In this document: one piece after another, positions 33,620 through 45,249 of the stretch
Numbering within the stretch: position 1 is the first letter of the stretch
Layout: each line of letters opens with the position of its first letter
Origin: Dillenia suffruticosa
Taxonomy: Eukaryota; Streptophyta; Magnoliopsida; Dilleniales; Dilleniaceae
DNA: 64,000 nt
Direction of reading: 5' to 3'
NCBI GenBank assembly: GCA_033439265.1
Contig: JAVTVX010000030.1
Span: 2,606,501 to 2,670,500 of the forward strand
Position numbers and translations under genes: made by a program
The notes under the pieces: model-generated
Databases searched by the model: none
Told to the model about the DNA's origin: nothing
The model's input: only the letters and a program-made list of their open reading frames with translations

Positions 33620-34792
33620 GATATCTTGAACATTTTGTAGCTGTGTTGTTCTGGCTGTTGATACTCTGATAACAATCTACTGTTTGTTCACTTCCTTTTT
33701 TGATGGGTCATTTCAGGATGATGAGTATGTAGGACAAAGAACAACAGCATATTCAGTATATTCTAGCAAGCACGAGTGTTAGAAACATAGACAGAAAATT
33801 TATAAGTCTTGAAAACTGAAGTGATTTTTAGTTTTTTCGACATTTTCAAACCATTTTCAACTTTAAGGTTTGGTCAGCTACATTGTTGGTATTTTGTTTT
33901 TCACTTGCCTTTTAAAATTAAAATGTTTTTAGTTTTAAGGATTTGTTTGGTTATACTATCGAATAGAAGTAATTATTATTTTTTTATTTACTTATCTTTG
34001 AAAATTGTAGACTTGAATGACAATTTCTTATTTAAACACAAGAAGCAGTTAAAAACTTGGGTCACTCAATATATAGTTCTAGATAAATAATAATAATTAT
34101 GATAATAATAATAATTATGTTTATGATGTTGTATTAAGTTAAAAATTTTAAAATTAAAAATAATTTATCAGTGAATTTAAAATTGATATTATTTTTTTAC
34201 CATTACATTTGGGGTTTTCTGATGCGACTCTCTCAAGTGCCTTTTTTTTTCTTCTTTTTTTAACCATCGGTATTAAAAAACTTAATTAATTTTATTCGAG
34301 TAATTGTAGAATCCAATTAAAAACTAGTTCTCTCAACGCCTATTTTATTTTTAAAATTCGAATTAAAAATATTTATCGAAAGAGTTTAGTATTTTATCAC
34401 TAAATTCAAAAATAGTTGATTACTTGTTTTTTCAAATAATCAAGGGCACCTCAACCAATGATGGTGAATCTTTTTTTATAGCATGAAATTAACAAATTAT
34501 TGAAATTAAATTATTATAATTTTCATAAAAAAAAATTAAGCTTGTTTAACTCATGAAAATTAGGAAGAGAATAATTTTCAAAATGTTAAACATTAATTCT
34601 TGACTTTAAAAAAAAAAAATTGTGGAACTGGACTGCAAGCAGAATAAAAATGAAGTAATATCCAAAATCGTTTCCTTTCTCCCTCCCTTCTACATTTTCC
34701 TTTTTCTTTTAAATTTTAAATTCCAATTATATCCAAAATGTAATTTGAACATGTGTATTAATCTCATTCACAAACAACCGCTTCCAACTACC

Positions 34793-34827
<35 letters not shown>

Positions 34828-34938
34828 CTACAGTTTTCACCCCTCACTCTCACTTTCCTCACTCCTCAATTGACATGTCCAATACATTCTCTTACTCTTT
34901 CTTCTCACAAGCCCACACCCTAAACCTAATTTTCCCAA
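33620..34938. other. Intergenic region before the bestrophin-like gene
   Basis: AT-rich, no supported coding region. A (CT)n run at about 34799-34824 and CT-rich sequence to 34900 probably belong to the promoter or 5' UTR of the next gene. Confidence 0.5.
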
Positions 34939-37534
34939 ATGAACAGACCCACAAACTCAATACAGTCCCCCACAAATGCCTCCCCTTCTACCCCTTTTCC
35001 CCCCAAACCCCATCTCAAATTACACGCCCAATTTCCCTCCAAACCCCAAAAACAAAATCTCCCCATCACAATCCTCTGTTCTTCTTCTTCTTCTTCTTCT
35101 TCTTCTTCTTCTTCTTCTTCTTCTTCTTCTTCCCAAACCCCCCAAACCCTTACTGTAAATGCGATCCTCCGAGCAATACCCGATTGGGCGGACGGCATAA
35201 AAGAGCGAAGAATGCAACAAAAAAGGTCTCTTTACAACCATGAGAAATGGGTTGAACACAGAAGCTCCCTTCGCCATATCCGGCATTTACTCTCCAGTCA
35301 CTCTTCTAGGGTTATTCTATCTTTGATTCCACCTGTAATCACCTTCACTTCTGTTGCTGCACTCGTTGCGACATATAATACAGCTGTTTGTCTGAATTGG
35401 TTACCAGAATTTTTTCCGGTTCTGAGGGCTTCTTCTCTGCCCTATCAGTTGACTGCGCCAGCATTGGCGCTTTTGTTGGTGTTTAGGACAGAGGCATCGT
35501 ATTCGAGGTTTGAGGAGGGGAGGAAGGCCTGGACTAAGGTTATTGCAGGGGCTAATGATTTTGCAAGGCAGGTGATTGTCAGTATTGAAGGGTCAAGTGA
35601 TGTTTCTCTTAAGAAGGCTCTTTTGCAGTACATAATGGCATTTCCAGTTGCTCTTAAGGTATTAAATTTTGTTAAATGATTTTTGTTGAAGTGTGTTATT
35701 TTTTGTTCTGCCAACGCTATGTGTTTTGCCTCGTAGTATTTGAGTGCATTTTCGATGTCACATGAGCATGAGTCGTTTAAGACTCTCAGTATTTGATGCG
35801 TATAAGTTTCTATAGCGGGTTGAAAGATGCTTTACTTCATGATCCACATTAATTTTATGGTTGCATGCGAATGGTGTGACTTATGTGACAAACCAGCACC
35901 AGAAGTGTTTAATTATGAGATGACATGCTAATAAACATTATCTAATGCTCATTATGGGTTCTATAGTTACGATCATAATTTAAGGAGTTTTTGTTTCTTT
36001 AATTGCCTCGGACGAAACTGGTTTGGGCAGACTAGATCATGATGAAAGTAGAAGAGAAAAGAGCTTCCATGCTAATAGGTTTTGTCACTAACTCTATGGA
36101 GTTGATACTATGCTTGATCTTGTGGAAGAAATCAGATGAGCTTTTTTGCTGAATAATTCGCGTGCTTTTGATCTGCATGATATCCTCTGAAGTCTCAACT
36201 AATCATACTAATTACCTAGATTCTCTGTCTTGCTTTGTTAGTTTTCCTCTTTATTTTATTTTTTGTTTTTGTTTTTGTTTTATTTGTTATTATTATTATT
36301 ATTATTTGTTTTGACATTTCTATGAAATAGACAGACTGAAATTTTAAGGGGAAGACCCTTTTTGAGTTAGGCTTGCAGGTAAACAGAGGCACCCAGACCT
36401 TTGGTTTCTGCGGTGGACATAATGTGTTCTTGTCATTATTAAGGCAATCATCCTTTTTTTTATATAAAAGAAAATATATATCAAAAAAGAATATGAATAC
36501 ATAAATATCAAAATAAATCCTGAAATACCCGATAAATCAACATGCCACTATATATGATCCATACAAAAGATCTAAGTACTATGGTAAACGGAGTGTAATA
36601 TTACAGTAATAAAAGCTGCAATAACACGTGGCGGAAGATGTCTTTCACCAATCCTTTCTCTTGTTCCTCTCCATCCAGATATAATGAAAGTCAAATCTTC
36701 TTTGTGCATTCCCCTTTCCAGTCACTAATCCGTTAGACATTTGTCCACTTATCTCTAAGTACCTAAGTTTTAGTTTGGCATCTATGCTAAAGTTGTTGAC
36801 CATATTATTGCAGTGTCATGTGATATATGGCTCAGATATTGGAAGTGACCTTCAGAATTTGCTGGAAGCTGAGGATCTTGGAATTGTTCTCAGCTCAGAT
36901 CATCGTCCTCGATGCATTATCGAGTTCATCTCTCAAACTCTTCAGCTACTAAATTTGGAAGATACAAAGAAACATGTGATGGTAAGTATTTTTCAGATAT
37001 CTTTACCTAGTTTTGCATCTGAAAAAACTGTCCTAAGGCATACCATATCCAGTTATATATGTTTGTCTTCTTCATCTAAATTATGGATTTGGACAAAGTA
37101 CATGGGCGGGGAAGTAGATGTGCAAGCAAATTGGACCCTCTTTATGGATTAGATGACATTGGGAAGTATTTTAGAATTATGCTACTGAGCTTGTTTCTTT
37201 TGATTATGAAATTTGTTACTTTATCATATATACTTGTACATGTCGAACCAAAATTATCTCCAATATGAACCGTACGCAACACATTTCTTTTGCCACTTTG
37301 GTAACGAGTTTTTTATAAACCTGCAGGAATCAAAGATCTCTTGTTTCCATGAGGGTATTGGTGTTTGCGAACAGCTCATGGGAATCCCAATTCCTCTCTC
37401 CTACACTCGCTTGACATCAAGGTTTCTCGTCCTCTGGCATCTTACTCTTCCGATCATACTTTGGGATGACTGCAATTGGATCGTGGTTCCTGCAACTTTT
37501 ATGAGTGCTGCTTCTTTGTTCTGCATAGAAGAAG

Positions 37535-37574
<40 letters not shown>

Positions 37575-38068
37575 CATCTGTGAATGTCCTGTGTCTGTTC
37601 TCTTTCTAATTTACCTTGTAGATTTCCTTCAACATGACTTTCACATATGCCTAGAAAATTTCTCCATTCAAGATGTGATTCTGATTTCATCTTGTTATTT
37701 CTCTAGCGCATTGACTTTGTTATGTTGACTAGTTTGGTGGGCACCGGGGCACAGACAGAGGGTCAAAATCTTCATGTCCTTGTCCAATTCTTTTGGCCCC
37801 TCTGGATGAACAAAATCAAATATCATTCTTTTCTGTTGAAGACATCGTAAATTTGAAATGTGATGAATTCATGTAGGTTGGAGTTCTTATCGAAGAGCCA
37901 TTTCCCATGCTTGCCCTTGATGAACTTTGCAGTTTGGTTCAGAAGAATGTTGAAGAAGTATTATCTACTGAGAAATTGATCCGAGCACAGCTTCTTGCAA
38001 AAAGGAGAAAGCTTCAGCCCAATGAGCACTCACCAAATGGTTGGCCAAGTCCTAAAAGCTCAGATTAG
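34939..38068 (+). CDS. VCCN1: Bestrophin-like thylakoid chloride channel (VCCN1-like, UPF0187)
   Basis: Anion channel of the chloroplast thylakoid membrane; in Arabidopsis the family member VCCN1 lets chloride into the lumen and tunes the proton motive force when light changes. Four exons, 34939-35658, 36814-36981, 37327-37533 and 37877-38068, join in phase 0 with GT-AG borders, giving 428 residues. Residues 1 to about 75 form a Ser/Thr/Pro-rich transit peptide interrupted by an 18-serine tract. The mature part has EKWVEHRSSLRHIRHLLSSH, then the hydrophobic SRVILSLIPPVITFTSVAAL, and FRTEASYSRFEEGRKAWT, hallmark family motifs. Exon 3 carries MGIPIPLSYTRLTSRFLVLW and a second membrane segment; exon 4 holds EEPFPMLALDELC. 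A CT microsatellite starts a few bases after the exon 3 donor. The alternative upstream ATG at 34875 is out of frame. Confidence 0.93.
35080..35132. repeat. (TTC)n trinucleotide repeat coding polyserine
   Basis: Seventeen to eighteen in-frame repeats (read TCT/TCS) within exon 1 of the VCCN1-like gene, in the predicted transit peptide. Length changes here would stay in frame. Confidence 0.95.
37535..37569. repeat. (CT)n microsatellite at a splice donor
   Basis: Begins within four to five bases of the GT donor of VCCN1-like exon 3, so repeat length borders the U1-binding region. Confidence 0.9.
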
Positions 38069-38930
38069 AAGAGATCTCCAACCTGTACCAAAAAAAAAAA
38101 AAAGAAGAGATCTCCAACAGTAGTAACTGCTCTTTATACTTGTCCCTGCCTTCAGAGCAGGCATCCGCATACAACATCTATACTCAAATTCCCTCAATTT
38201 CACGATAAGCCTAGTTCATATAGATTTTGTAAAACTTGGTAGATATCAGTGTACATATTACAATCCACAGCATGAATATTACATCAATGTAAAGTCTACC
38301 CTTTTTATTTAGTATCTAAATCTTGTACTTAACACATTATCTATTTTTTTTGTTTTTGCAAGTCAAAAGGGTGGCAGGAGGTTATTAGCGTTATCATGAG
38401 TGTTTCTATTAATCATCCTGTTATGCTGCGCAGCCATTAAACTCTCCATATCTTAAATGTTCTTAGCATATTTTCAGAAATTATTTCTACTAAACTTAGG
38501 ACTTCGGGTTTATAAAGTGTGTGTTCACATTTACTTTAAACAACCATCTCCATGTTGAGTTAAATTGTAAGTTGATGCATGATAAGCTGCATATGAAACC
38601 ATCAACAACATTATCTAAGTGACCCATATTCTATTATAATCAGTGTAATTTTACAGGTTTATCTTGGACCAGCCTGGAACCTTGAAGTTATTGAACATAC
38701 AGCAAAAAATTATCATCCATCCATACACAGACTCTGACCAATATTCAGTAATGAAAAGCTACATTATAATGCCCCACCGTTCCACTTCCTGTCTCCTTAA
38801 TGTGACTTGATGCTTTCTCACAGTCCTAAGGAGAAGAGGAATGAACTCAAACGAACCACAACTTTCCAGGTAGATGTCAAGAAAATGAAGAAACTCCAAT
38901 GTCCCTGTAATCACTGCCATGTTTCTTTTT
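38069..38930. other. 3' flank of VCCN1-like gene
   Basis: Contains the presumed 3' UTR (an A-run near 38090 and TGTAAA-like sequence near 38280). No gene seen. Confidence 0.4.
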
Positions 38931-38931
38931 A

Positions 38932-40702
38932 CCACACTTGTGCAACCCTATTCGGTAGGCTTGTAATGATTTTGATTTGAGGCTTACTACCAGGATTATG
39001 TTTCAATAGTAGTATTCCATTTCCAATCCCTCTACCACAAGGCTTCAATTTGACATCCTGGATGTCAAATTCTTCAGCATCAATGCTTTTCCGAGATTCT
39101 TCAGTCCTAGTGGCAAACTCACTTCTTCAGTTCCATGCCAAAGTGGCAATACTTTCTGTAACGACCTTCTGAATCATATTTTGAACAAAGGCTCTCACTA
39201 TGTAGCACACCAAAATTACTAGAGTTCCCATTCAAGTCCAGCAAAATGCTGCACAGCACTTGCCGGTAACAATATTCCAGGATTGCTACCAAATTTATAC
39301 CGTTCAAAACTGCAGTCTTGATTCCTTTTTGTGCAGTTCCTATTTCCATGGCTGCCTCTTTTTCTGTGAATAATATTGCCTTAGTGCTGCTTTTCGTAGT
39401 AAGACCTTGAACCAGAGAAATAGGATTTTTTGCTATTACAATCTGAAGAGCCTGATTTGCACCAGGTTCTTCTGATAAGGGAAATGAAACATCCAAAAGT
39501 AACAAAGGAGAAAAAATAACCGCATCATATTCTTGTAACAACTTTGAGTAGCATCCACCAGACTCTTTTGCTCCTTCCTGGAGTTCATCCACAATGTGGC
39601 TATTGACCGAAAGGGAGTACCTATGGATCATTGTGAAACATTCAAATAAACACATACAATATTTTTTTTTTTTTTTTTTGGTGCTGACGCATACAAGATA
39701 GACACGGGTTGATTGGCAAGATTTCAGCAACAGTAACCACGTTACATTGTCACATCTCGCAAGTACCTCAAAGGAAACATCCCAATTTAGTCTCATTTTC
39801 AGAAAAAGGCACATAAAGCAGAATTAAAGCAGACCCCCTTTTCTTACAATATTTGTTCTATCAAAATGAATAAATCGCCTGCCATGCACACGAGCAAAGC
39901 ATACAATTCTATCTCCATGGTTTCAACACCAATGATTGCTTCAACTATCACAACTATGCCCAAGCATGCACCCCTAAAAGCAAATTTCCACCATGATGGA
40001 TGAACATATCAAAATGTATCACTGAACAGCCTACAAGTATACACGGTCCAACCCTTCCACAAAGGTCACCCTCGTTTTCTATACTTATTTTTCAAGGCTA
40101 CAACCCTTTGATTTACCCATGAGCACTTTGAAACCACTTTATTGCTTTCTTAGAGCTCATTTTAGTCCAAATTCAAAACACTCTTGTCCTAGCAGTCCCA
40201 ACTTAAACAAAACTTGCTGCATAACGAATATAAGTTGACAAGCTTACGCCAATCTCCATTTTTTCTTTGTTTTGCCAAGTATAAAGGATGGAGAGAGGCA
40301 TATCCCCCTCGGGCATTACCATGAGGGCACTCACCCACTCTGGAACGTTTGTTTTGAGCCATAGCTACTATCCTTAGGGCAAACCCGTTACTATAGCCCC
40401 ACCAAAATATTGCTAGGACACGAACCCTTCCAAAACCCTAAAGCAATCTCACTCAGTCAATTATCATGCTACCATAATTTAATGATAATGCATAAAATAA
40501 AAAGCCAAATTACCTCAGCATGGGGCTGGCCAGCTTTTGGATGAAACCCTTCACCAACAATCTCTCCATCTTTGACAACAACACATCCAACCATTGGATT
40601 GGGGCTTGTGCACCCAATCGCCTTCTTTGCAATTTCCACGCACCTCCTCATATAAAACCTATCATCTCTCCCGCTTAACACTTCACACCTTAAACTGACC
40701 AA
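38932..40702 (-). pseudogene. Riboflavin deaminase/reductase (RIBD/PYRD) pseudogene lacking the zinc-site exon
   Basis: RIBD/PYRD deaminates the riboflavin precursor in plastids. Segment 40514-40702 encodes [40 protein letters not shown] and KAGQPHAEV, the deaminase start with its HAE zinc/catalytic motif, and ends at a good GT donor. Segment 39119-39620 starts at a kept AG acceptor with RYSLSVNSHIVDELQEGAKE, SGGCYSKLLQEYDAVIFSP and AILEYCYRQVLCSILLDLNG, the C-terminal reductase-like part. The exon between them, which should carry PCxxxxxxPPC, is absent from the roughly 900-bp gap. Near 39180 the frame shifts (FVQNMIQKVV continues in another frame), a stop follows, and further relics run to about 38932. 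Retained intron borders show it is a decayed gene copy, not a retrocopy. No transit peptide exon is seen upstream. Confidence 0.82.
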
Positions 40703-41255
40703 ACCATCACCATGTCTTGAAAATATTTAAGATTCAGAGACCCTCTCGCGCAAATTGACAAACCCAGAAGCGAAAGTTGAATCTATTGAAGATAAGGGAC
40801 GGCCAAAATTACACACTGGGACCAAAAAGGTCTGAAGATTCTGAAGAATCAACACTTTGGTAGAACTCGAATGAGTAATTATGAGTGAGCGATGTAGTAC
40901 GCTAAAGTTGGTGATTTTGCAAAGTTGTTGGAGACAGGATTTATTGAAGCTCTTATGGATAGATAAGATTAGGAATCCAAATGCCAGTATCTAAAACTTG
41001 GAAAACCCACAGGGAAAATGTAAAGACCTTCATCAAACGCCTTTTGAGCAGAATACTGAAATCAGCTCCAGATTTTTCATTTCAACAGTCAATATAGTAA
41101 GAAGCAGAAGTGGAAAACCCCTCCCGGACGTTGTTGATGCTCTGACAAAATGCAAAAGTGAAATCCATTTCAAAACCCAAAACCCACACACCACACCACC
41201 TCCCAGGGAGAAGAGAAAGAGGGAGAAGGTTTAAGAAAGTTCAAAATTAAAAAGA
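40703..41255. other. Spacer between RIBD relic and tRNA-Val
   Basis: No gene supported. Short open frames only. Confidence 0.4.
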
Positions 41256-41329
41256 TGTCTGAGCCCGGGTTCGAACCGGGGACCTCTAGTGTGTGAGACT
41301 AGCGTGATAACCAACTACACCACCCAGAC
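41256..41329 (-). tRNA. trnV-CAC: tRNA-Val (CAC)
   Basis: 74-nt cloverleaf: acceptor GTCTGGG/CTCAGAC (one wobble), anticodon arm CTAGT-CTCACAC-ACTAG with anticodon CAC, T-arm CCCGG-TTCGAAC-CCGGG, and discriminator A. A-box TGGTGTAGTTGG and B-box GGTTCGAACCC are canonical. A TTTTTAATTTTG-like T-run lies just downstream on the minus strand. A solitary, intact nuclear tRNA gene unrelated to the Cys array. Confidence 0.96.
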
Positions 41330-41960
41330 CGTGTTGTCCTCTCCCCAGAAATATAGTTTCTAAAATATTACATGTGGTGATCTTAATTTAATTTTTCCTT
41401 TTTGTGAAAAAATTAATGTGAATACATAATATAAATCAGAGACAAATTTACTTAGCATTTACCCATTTTTATTTTCTTGTTATTCCCATTTGAAAAATGA
41501 CTAATAAAATAAGTTCATAATCTCTCCTTTTGAGTGGGTAGGAGAAAAATAACACTTGGGTGTCAAACGCTATGATGAATGGAGAGAGTTGCATGTCAAT
41601 GTTCATAGCCACTCCTAATTAAGTTGTTTGTGCTATGCCCAGGGCGCAAGCTCAGTCCCTGCCTCAATTCCCCCCTGGGCAGGAGACATCTTGAGGGACT
41701 GCTTAGTACCGGAAAGGGGCATCCCTTACAGCATTACCAGATTGAAGCAGTCACTCAAAAATAATGAAATCAAGCTACAAGAACTAGTTAGACACTTTTA
41801 TAGTACCAATGGGGTAAAGGACACACCACGACGATGTAGCACATGTCTCTTGAGAAGGGTATGAAGACCTCGACACATAGCTAAGCCAAAATATCAGAGG
41901 AATCACAAAAGATGTATACAAAGAGATTTTTTAAACTTTTCCCATAAAATTATACACCAG
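41330..41960. other. Intergenic, no supported gene
   Basis: A 78-codon plus-strand frame at 41628-41864 has no recognisable domain. Confidence 0.4.
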
Positions 41961-41964
41961 CAAC

Positions 41965-42085
41965 AGCATGCTGCTGCTCTATTCTTTTTCAAACTCTTTT
42001 GGATTTCCTCCAGCTTCGGAATTATCTCTTCATATGTGGGCTGACAATCCGGGTTCTTGTGCCAGCACTCTGGGAGAGGCCTGAA
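41965..42085 (-). pseudogene. Protein-kinase C-terminal fragment
   Basis: Minus-strand sequence reads RPLPECWHKNPDCQPTYEEI then IPKLEEIQKSLKKN, which matches the subdomain XI end of plant Raf/ILK-like kinases (CWHxxPxxRPxFxEI). The conserved Arg of the CW...RP motif is Gln here. No other kinase subdomains were found nearby, so it is an isolated relic. Confidence 0.5.
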
Positions 42086-42893
42086 TCAAGTCGAGCACAA
42101 AGGTAACTTCATTATCCAACACCAACAGTGCACAAGAAGAAAATTCAGATATAAAATATAGAAATACACCATCTCTATTAGCTTAAGCTTTTGAAGCAAC
42201 TGATTGTTTCACAATGGAGGTGTTAACTTTGTCTATTTAGCAGAGAATGCTGATGCATTAGCTAAACTTGGACTTTCAACTCCTTCTGGAGTCCCTGTCC
42301 ACGACTTTTGTTGATCTTCTCAGTGATATTCAGGATCTAGCCTTATTTCGAGGTTAATCTTATCGCCCCATTATTTAAAAAAAATAATAAAAAAATCCTT
42401 TTTCGTTTTGAATTTAAAATACAACTTTTTTTTTTAACATTTAAATGATAATGACATTAAAAACATTTTATGTACAAATTTTAAAAAAGAAAAAAAATTA
42501 TATAAAAGTTCATAGAACACAACATTTTTCTAATTTTTATGTAAAAATCTGCATATTTTTTTTATTTTTAAAAAATTAAATCTTAATTAAATAAATTTAA
42601 TATCCTATTCACATCAAATATTGTGCGAGCGATTTCGATTTACTCTTTTTTTTTCGCTTTTTAAAATAAAAAATGAAAAGCAAATTTAAAAACAGTCTGG
42701 ACCCCACCCTCAAAATTCAAAATTCAAAATCACCGAAAGTGCGCATTACGCCACATTTGTGTAGAGAGAGAGAGAGAGAGAGGGAGAGGGAGAGGGAGAC
42801 CCAAGTTGGAAAACACTCTCCTCTCAAAAATTTTCGAAATCATAAACCCTAACCTAGAAAACTCAGATCTACATTGTAAAAAGAAATTGGAAA
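42086..42893. other. Intergenic and promoter region
   Basis: Near 42240-42320 a plus-strand stretch AENADALAKLGLSTPSG resembles the RNase H tail of a LINE, but it is too short to call. The rest is AT-rich, with a GA-rich tract at 42763-42800 close to the next gene's 5' end. Confidence 0.4.
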
Positions 42894-45249
42894 ATGCGAG
42901 AAGTGAATGAAACCCTAGAAGGAGTCTCTGAAGTAGACGATTTAGAGGAGCTGGAGGACGAAGTGAGTCAAATGGCGGAGAGAGTTCTTCAGTGCAGAGA
43001 GAATCTTCCAGATCAGCTGAAGAAAACGATGGCTTCGATTCTCGCTTTACAGCGACCTGTTTTGGTTTCGAATCTGATTGACCAAGTTTCAGAACCTGGA
43101 CCTTCGCGAGATGCGAACTCTGGTTTGGATCTCTCTCTCTCTCTCTCCTGTTCCCCACATCTTGAATTATTTAAGATTGTTTGTCTGTGAGTTCGCTTCT
43201 TGTTTCGTTTCCCTGTTAGTTCTTGGGATTCTTGCGTGCCATTCCTACGTTAAATGCAAACTGCACTTCGGGGTTTTGATTGTGAAAATGCGAGCGGGGT
43301 ATTTTCTCATATGTTCCTCATATTAAGTAAATATTTAGTCTGATTTATGGAGTATGTTACTGTGATTGGAGATAGGCTGGTGATAAGATGCTCTCTTTCA
43401 GGAATTTATTAATGATTAAAAGGAAAATGTGAGAGAGTGGGAGGGGATTTTCCTAGATATTACTTGTGTTAGAGAAAGATTTAGTCTGAATTTAAGGAGC
43501 ACGTAACGGTGATTGGAGATGGGTTGGTGATAGGATGCTCTCTTTCATGAATTTGTTTAAAGGAAAATATGAAAGAGGGGGGGAGGACACTTTCCTAGAC
43601 ATTACTTGTGTTAGAGAAAGATTTAGTCTGAATTTGAGGAGTATGTAACAGTGATTGGAGATGGGTTGGTGATAAGTTGCTCTCTTTCCTGAATATGTTA
43701 ATGATTAGAAGGAAAATATATTTGTGAATAATGTGTGGGACTTGAGAATATATTTTGAATTCGTTCCATATGACTATGCTTATTTACAATGGAACTGATT
43801 TGATGCAGTATTCCTTTTCTACGATGAGGCAAAGACTGCAAATTCCATTGAAAAAGGAACTGATAAAGGTATATTAAAGTTGAGTTCAATTCAAATGCTA
43901 GTAGTTTGGGAAGGGCCTTACTGGAAGTTTGTCCATCAGAAATATGTCTAGCTTAAAATAATTTTAACCATAACAATCGTCCAGTTTAGTAGCATGCTAC
44001 TTAAGGATTTGAATCCTATATGGACTAGACAAGGCTTCAAGTTAATGAAATTTGGGTAGTCTTGTAGGAGGTGATGTCAACTTGAGTCTAGGGTAAAATG
44101 GTTGCATATGTGCTTGCCAGGGTTATGTTTTTCTGAAATTTACTTTCTGGGTTGAGAATTGAAATCCCTTTGCTGCAGTATAATGAAGAAGCAAGGATGC
44201 CTTAGAACCTAAATGTGTTTTTGGTACCTAGAAGTTGTCCATCAGCTTTGCTTAAAATGCAAGAGCAAGAGCAATGGTGATAGTAAAAGCTTTGACTAAT
44301 ACTGGTGCTGTATTGAAGGTGGAGGTGTTGAGACAGCATGTAAACTCTAGCAGCAATGTCATGGTTGTGATGAGTAAAGATAATGGATATGATGGTGGTG
44401 GTTGCATATTGGCAGTATTAGCATTGATTGTTGCCTTTTTCTTCTGCTTAGATCCTTTGCCATTTTTGCTGGTGGGTGGTTTGTTGTTCTTGGTTCTGGC
44501 GGTTGGTGGTAGGAGGGAGGATGCGGCATTTGGAATGTCATGCTGATGTCTTTATATTTCTCATGGGCTTAGAACACTGGCATCAGTTTCAACCTTAATG
44601 GTCTGGGAGACAAATATTGAACAAATTGCATGCTTAATGCTTATGATTTTGGTATTTCTGTATATGTTGGGATTTCTTTGTTTAATGGCAATGGTGTCTG
44701 TTTTTTGCTTATAACCCTAAAGCTGCAAAACTTATTGGGATTAAGGCTCGATTTGTTGTTGTTGTTGTAACCCTAAAGCTGCAAAACTTCTGCTTGGAAT
44801 TACTTTAAATTTAAGTATCTTACAAACATTTCTGTCTGTCATTAGATGACTGAAATATGAAGAATTTGTTTAAAGATATCATCTTTTTTCACCCGTTCTA
44901 CTACCTTCTATTTGAGTGTGTGCACCTGTGGTGTTTTTTCCTTTAAAGTATACTTGGTTTTAACATATGGTGCTACTTCCCTGCTTCAATTGCCTCAGAC
45001 TGGGTTAATTCATTCATTCTCTTTCTTTAAGTTCAAACAATCTCTATGAAAACTGATGCAGAACGGTCTGCTGATATAGGTAAAGAGACCGCCAAAAAGG
45101 TAGAATTGCTTAAAGGGAAGATTGCAAGCAATATCTCGGCAATGCCTGTTGTTTTGAAGAGACTGAATATGTGTATTTCTAGGATTGACAAACTTGATTC
45201 ATTCAAGGGAATTACACATCCTGCATTCAAGAGGAGAAGGACGAGCTGA
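42894..45249 (+). CDS. Unidentified small coiled-coil-like plant protein, 168 aa
   Basis: Three exons, 42894-43122, 43809-43868 and 45032-45249, join in phase 1 with GT-AG borders. The protein starts MREVNETLEGVSEVDDLEEL and is acidic and helical-looking over residues 10-50 (LEELEDEVSQMAERVLQCRE). A central FLFYDEAKTANS follows. The C-terminal half has ETAKKVELLKGKIASNISAM then LKRLNMCISRIDKLDSFKG, with heptad-like spacing of hydrophobic residues, and a basic tail FKRRRTS that could serve nuclear import. These features could suit a subunit of a coiled-coil complex, but I do not recognise the family. The alternative exon 1 read-through into the CT-rich intron gives no sensible protein. Confidence 0.78.
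43334..43725. repeat. Triplicated segment in intron 1 of the 42894 gene
   Basis: Three consecutive direct copies of about 144 bp start near 43334, 43480 and 43622 (each TTTAGTCTGA, later GTGATTGGAGAT, GGTGATA and GCTCTCTTTC). Copies 2 and 3 are the most alike, indicating stepwise duplication; the third is cut short. Confidence 0.9.

Noticed and set aside
34926-35286. Minus-strand frames with polyglutamate or polyarginine opposite the TTC repeat
   Set aside because: Shadows of the polyserine repeat in the VCCN1-like exon 1.
41628-41864. 78-codon plus frame near tRNA-Val
   Set aside because: No motif; the codon pattern does not distinguish it from chance.
42230-42340. AENADALAKLGLS, a possible LINE RNase H tail
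   Set aside because: Too short, and no reverse transcriptase or other parts nearby.
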